Source of the DNA: Baffinella frigidus
Lineage: Eukaryota > Cryptophyceae > Cryptomonadales > Baffinellaceae
Reading direction: 5' to 3'
DNA length: 12,673 bases
NCBI GenBank assembly: GCA_026770585.1
Contig: MU646775.1
Coordinates: 340,058 to 352,730, forward strand
In this document: positions 12,289 to 12,673 of the stretch, one piece after another
Position numbering within the stretch: the stretch's first letter is position 1
How the letters are laid out: each line of letters begins with the position of its first letter
Translations under genes and position numbers: made by a program
The notes under the pieces: model-generated
The model's input: only the letters and a program-made list of their open reading frames with translations
What the model was told of the DNA's origin: nothing
Database searches by the model: none

Positions 12289-12377
12289 GGTTTTGTCCTC
12301 GGGGGGAACGTAGTCCTTGAGGTATTTCCCCCCGTAGAGGCCTGCCCACCCCGATCCTGGCACTGCCCCATCCGACC
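12286..12377 (-). CDS. Unrecognised gene, exon alpha-2 (GWAGLYGGKYLKDYVPPEDK)
   Basis: It encodes 30 codons after 2 split-codon bases, from TGCAACAG to ACCAAG|GTCTAG. It reads GSDGAVPGSG, then WAGLYGGKYLKDYVPPEDK. The donor and the next bases (AAG|GTCTAGCTCTGCCTC) are identical to those of FIST exon 2. The phases join it to exon beta to give PPEDKTK-AVYQSP. The family is not recognised. The gene probably starts to the right of the window. Confidence 0.5.
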
Positions 12378-12456
12378 CTGTTGCAGATTTCGGGATTACC
12401 GTTCAGAGTTCAGGGTTTGGGGGTTTAAATCCCAAATTTCGATACTAACAGATTTT

Positions 12457-12542
12457 TTAATCTTTGAAGGGTTTGTAGGCCTTGAGGTATTTCCCCCCGT
12501 AGAGACCCGCCCACCCCGATCCTGGCACCGCACCATCCGATC
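12457..12542 (-). CDS. Copy of exon alpha (alpha-1) with in-frame stop
   Basis: This near-identical copy begins after CCAAACAG and reads GSDGAVPGSG, then WAGLYGGKYLKAYKPFKD, followed by TAA at 12457-12459. It keeps the same entry phase as alpha-2 but has no donor. It could be an alternative terminal exon or, as with other exon copies here, a decayed duplicate. Almost all differences lie at the 3' end. Confidence 0.4.
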
Positions 12543-12546
12543 CTGT

Positions 12547-12673
12547 TTGGTGTTTGGTGTTTGGTGCTTCGGGGTTGGGGTTGGGGTTTGGGATTAAGGG
12601 TTTGGGGTTTGGGGTTTGGGGTTTGGGGTTTGGGGTTTGGGGTTTAGGGTTTGGGGTTTGGGGTTTGGGGTTT
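12547..12673 (+). repeat. TTTGGTG / TTTGGGG heptamer array at right edge
   Basis: Several TTTGGTG units and then a long TTTGGGG run reach the end of the window. On the minus strand they supply the CACCAAACAG acceptor of exon alpha-1. Confidence 0.9.

Overview
This is eukaryotic nuclear DNA, most likely from a photosynthetic protist. No long bacterial-style ORFs carry family motifs. The coding signal consists of short, GC-rich, minus-strand blocks bounded by splice signals and separated by repeat-filled introns. Plant-type telomere-like heptamers (TTTAGGG, TTTGGGG, TTTAGTG) occur throughout. The main gene starts with a hydrophobic leader followed by a Phe/Ser/Pro/Arg-rich stretch, which suggests an organelle-targeted and possibly bipartite presequence of an alga with a complex plastid. 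Green algae also carry TTTAGGG repeats, so I do not name a lineage.

Layout. (1) From 10270 down to 417, minus strand: the 5' part of a FIST-domain protein gene. I place eleven exons: exon 1 (9709-10270), exon 2 (8178-8242), a tentative exon 3 (7879-7941), then 6263-6366, 5088-5160, 4297-4365, 3761-3819, 3116-3191, 2902-3002, 2227-2272 and 417-485. Reading phase is conserved across every proposed junction, and the joined product follows the FIST_N order (VVGCSASGVIA, AVSITLASLPG, PFH, W, FSHSADP, FLFP, GG, GVAISGDV, QGARPIGP). The 3' end lies beyond the left edge. (2) 10397-10785, plus strand, divergent: a three-finger C2H2 zinc-finger coding region, broken by 4 extra bases between fingers 1 and 2. 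(3) 11537-12377, minus strand: two phase-compatible exons of an unrecognised gene, each with a second copy beside it.

The striking feature is the state of the introns. Nearly every recognisable exon has one or more decayed or partial copies of itself close by in the same orientation. These copies are interleaved with telomere-like arrays, some of which make up whole introns of about 113-115 nt including the splice sites. The introns also hold at least six families of short inverted-repeat elements. One of them sits exactly at the exon 2 splice donor inside a 5-bp target-site duplication (AAGGT on the transcript strand) that supplies the donor GT, which is the arrangement expected of an introner. 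The locus therefore looks like a record of exon-scale tandem duplication plus MITE/introner insertion in an otherwise readable gene.

All gene models are inferred by eye from translation, splice dinucleotides and phase. No transcript or database evidence was available.
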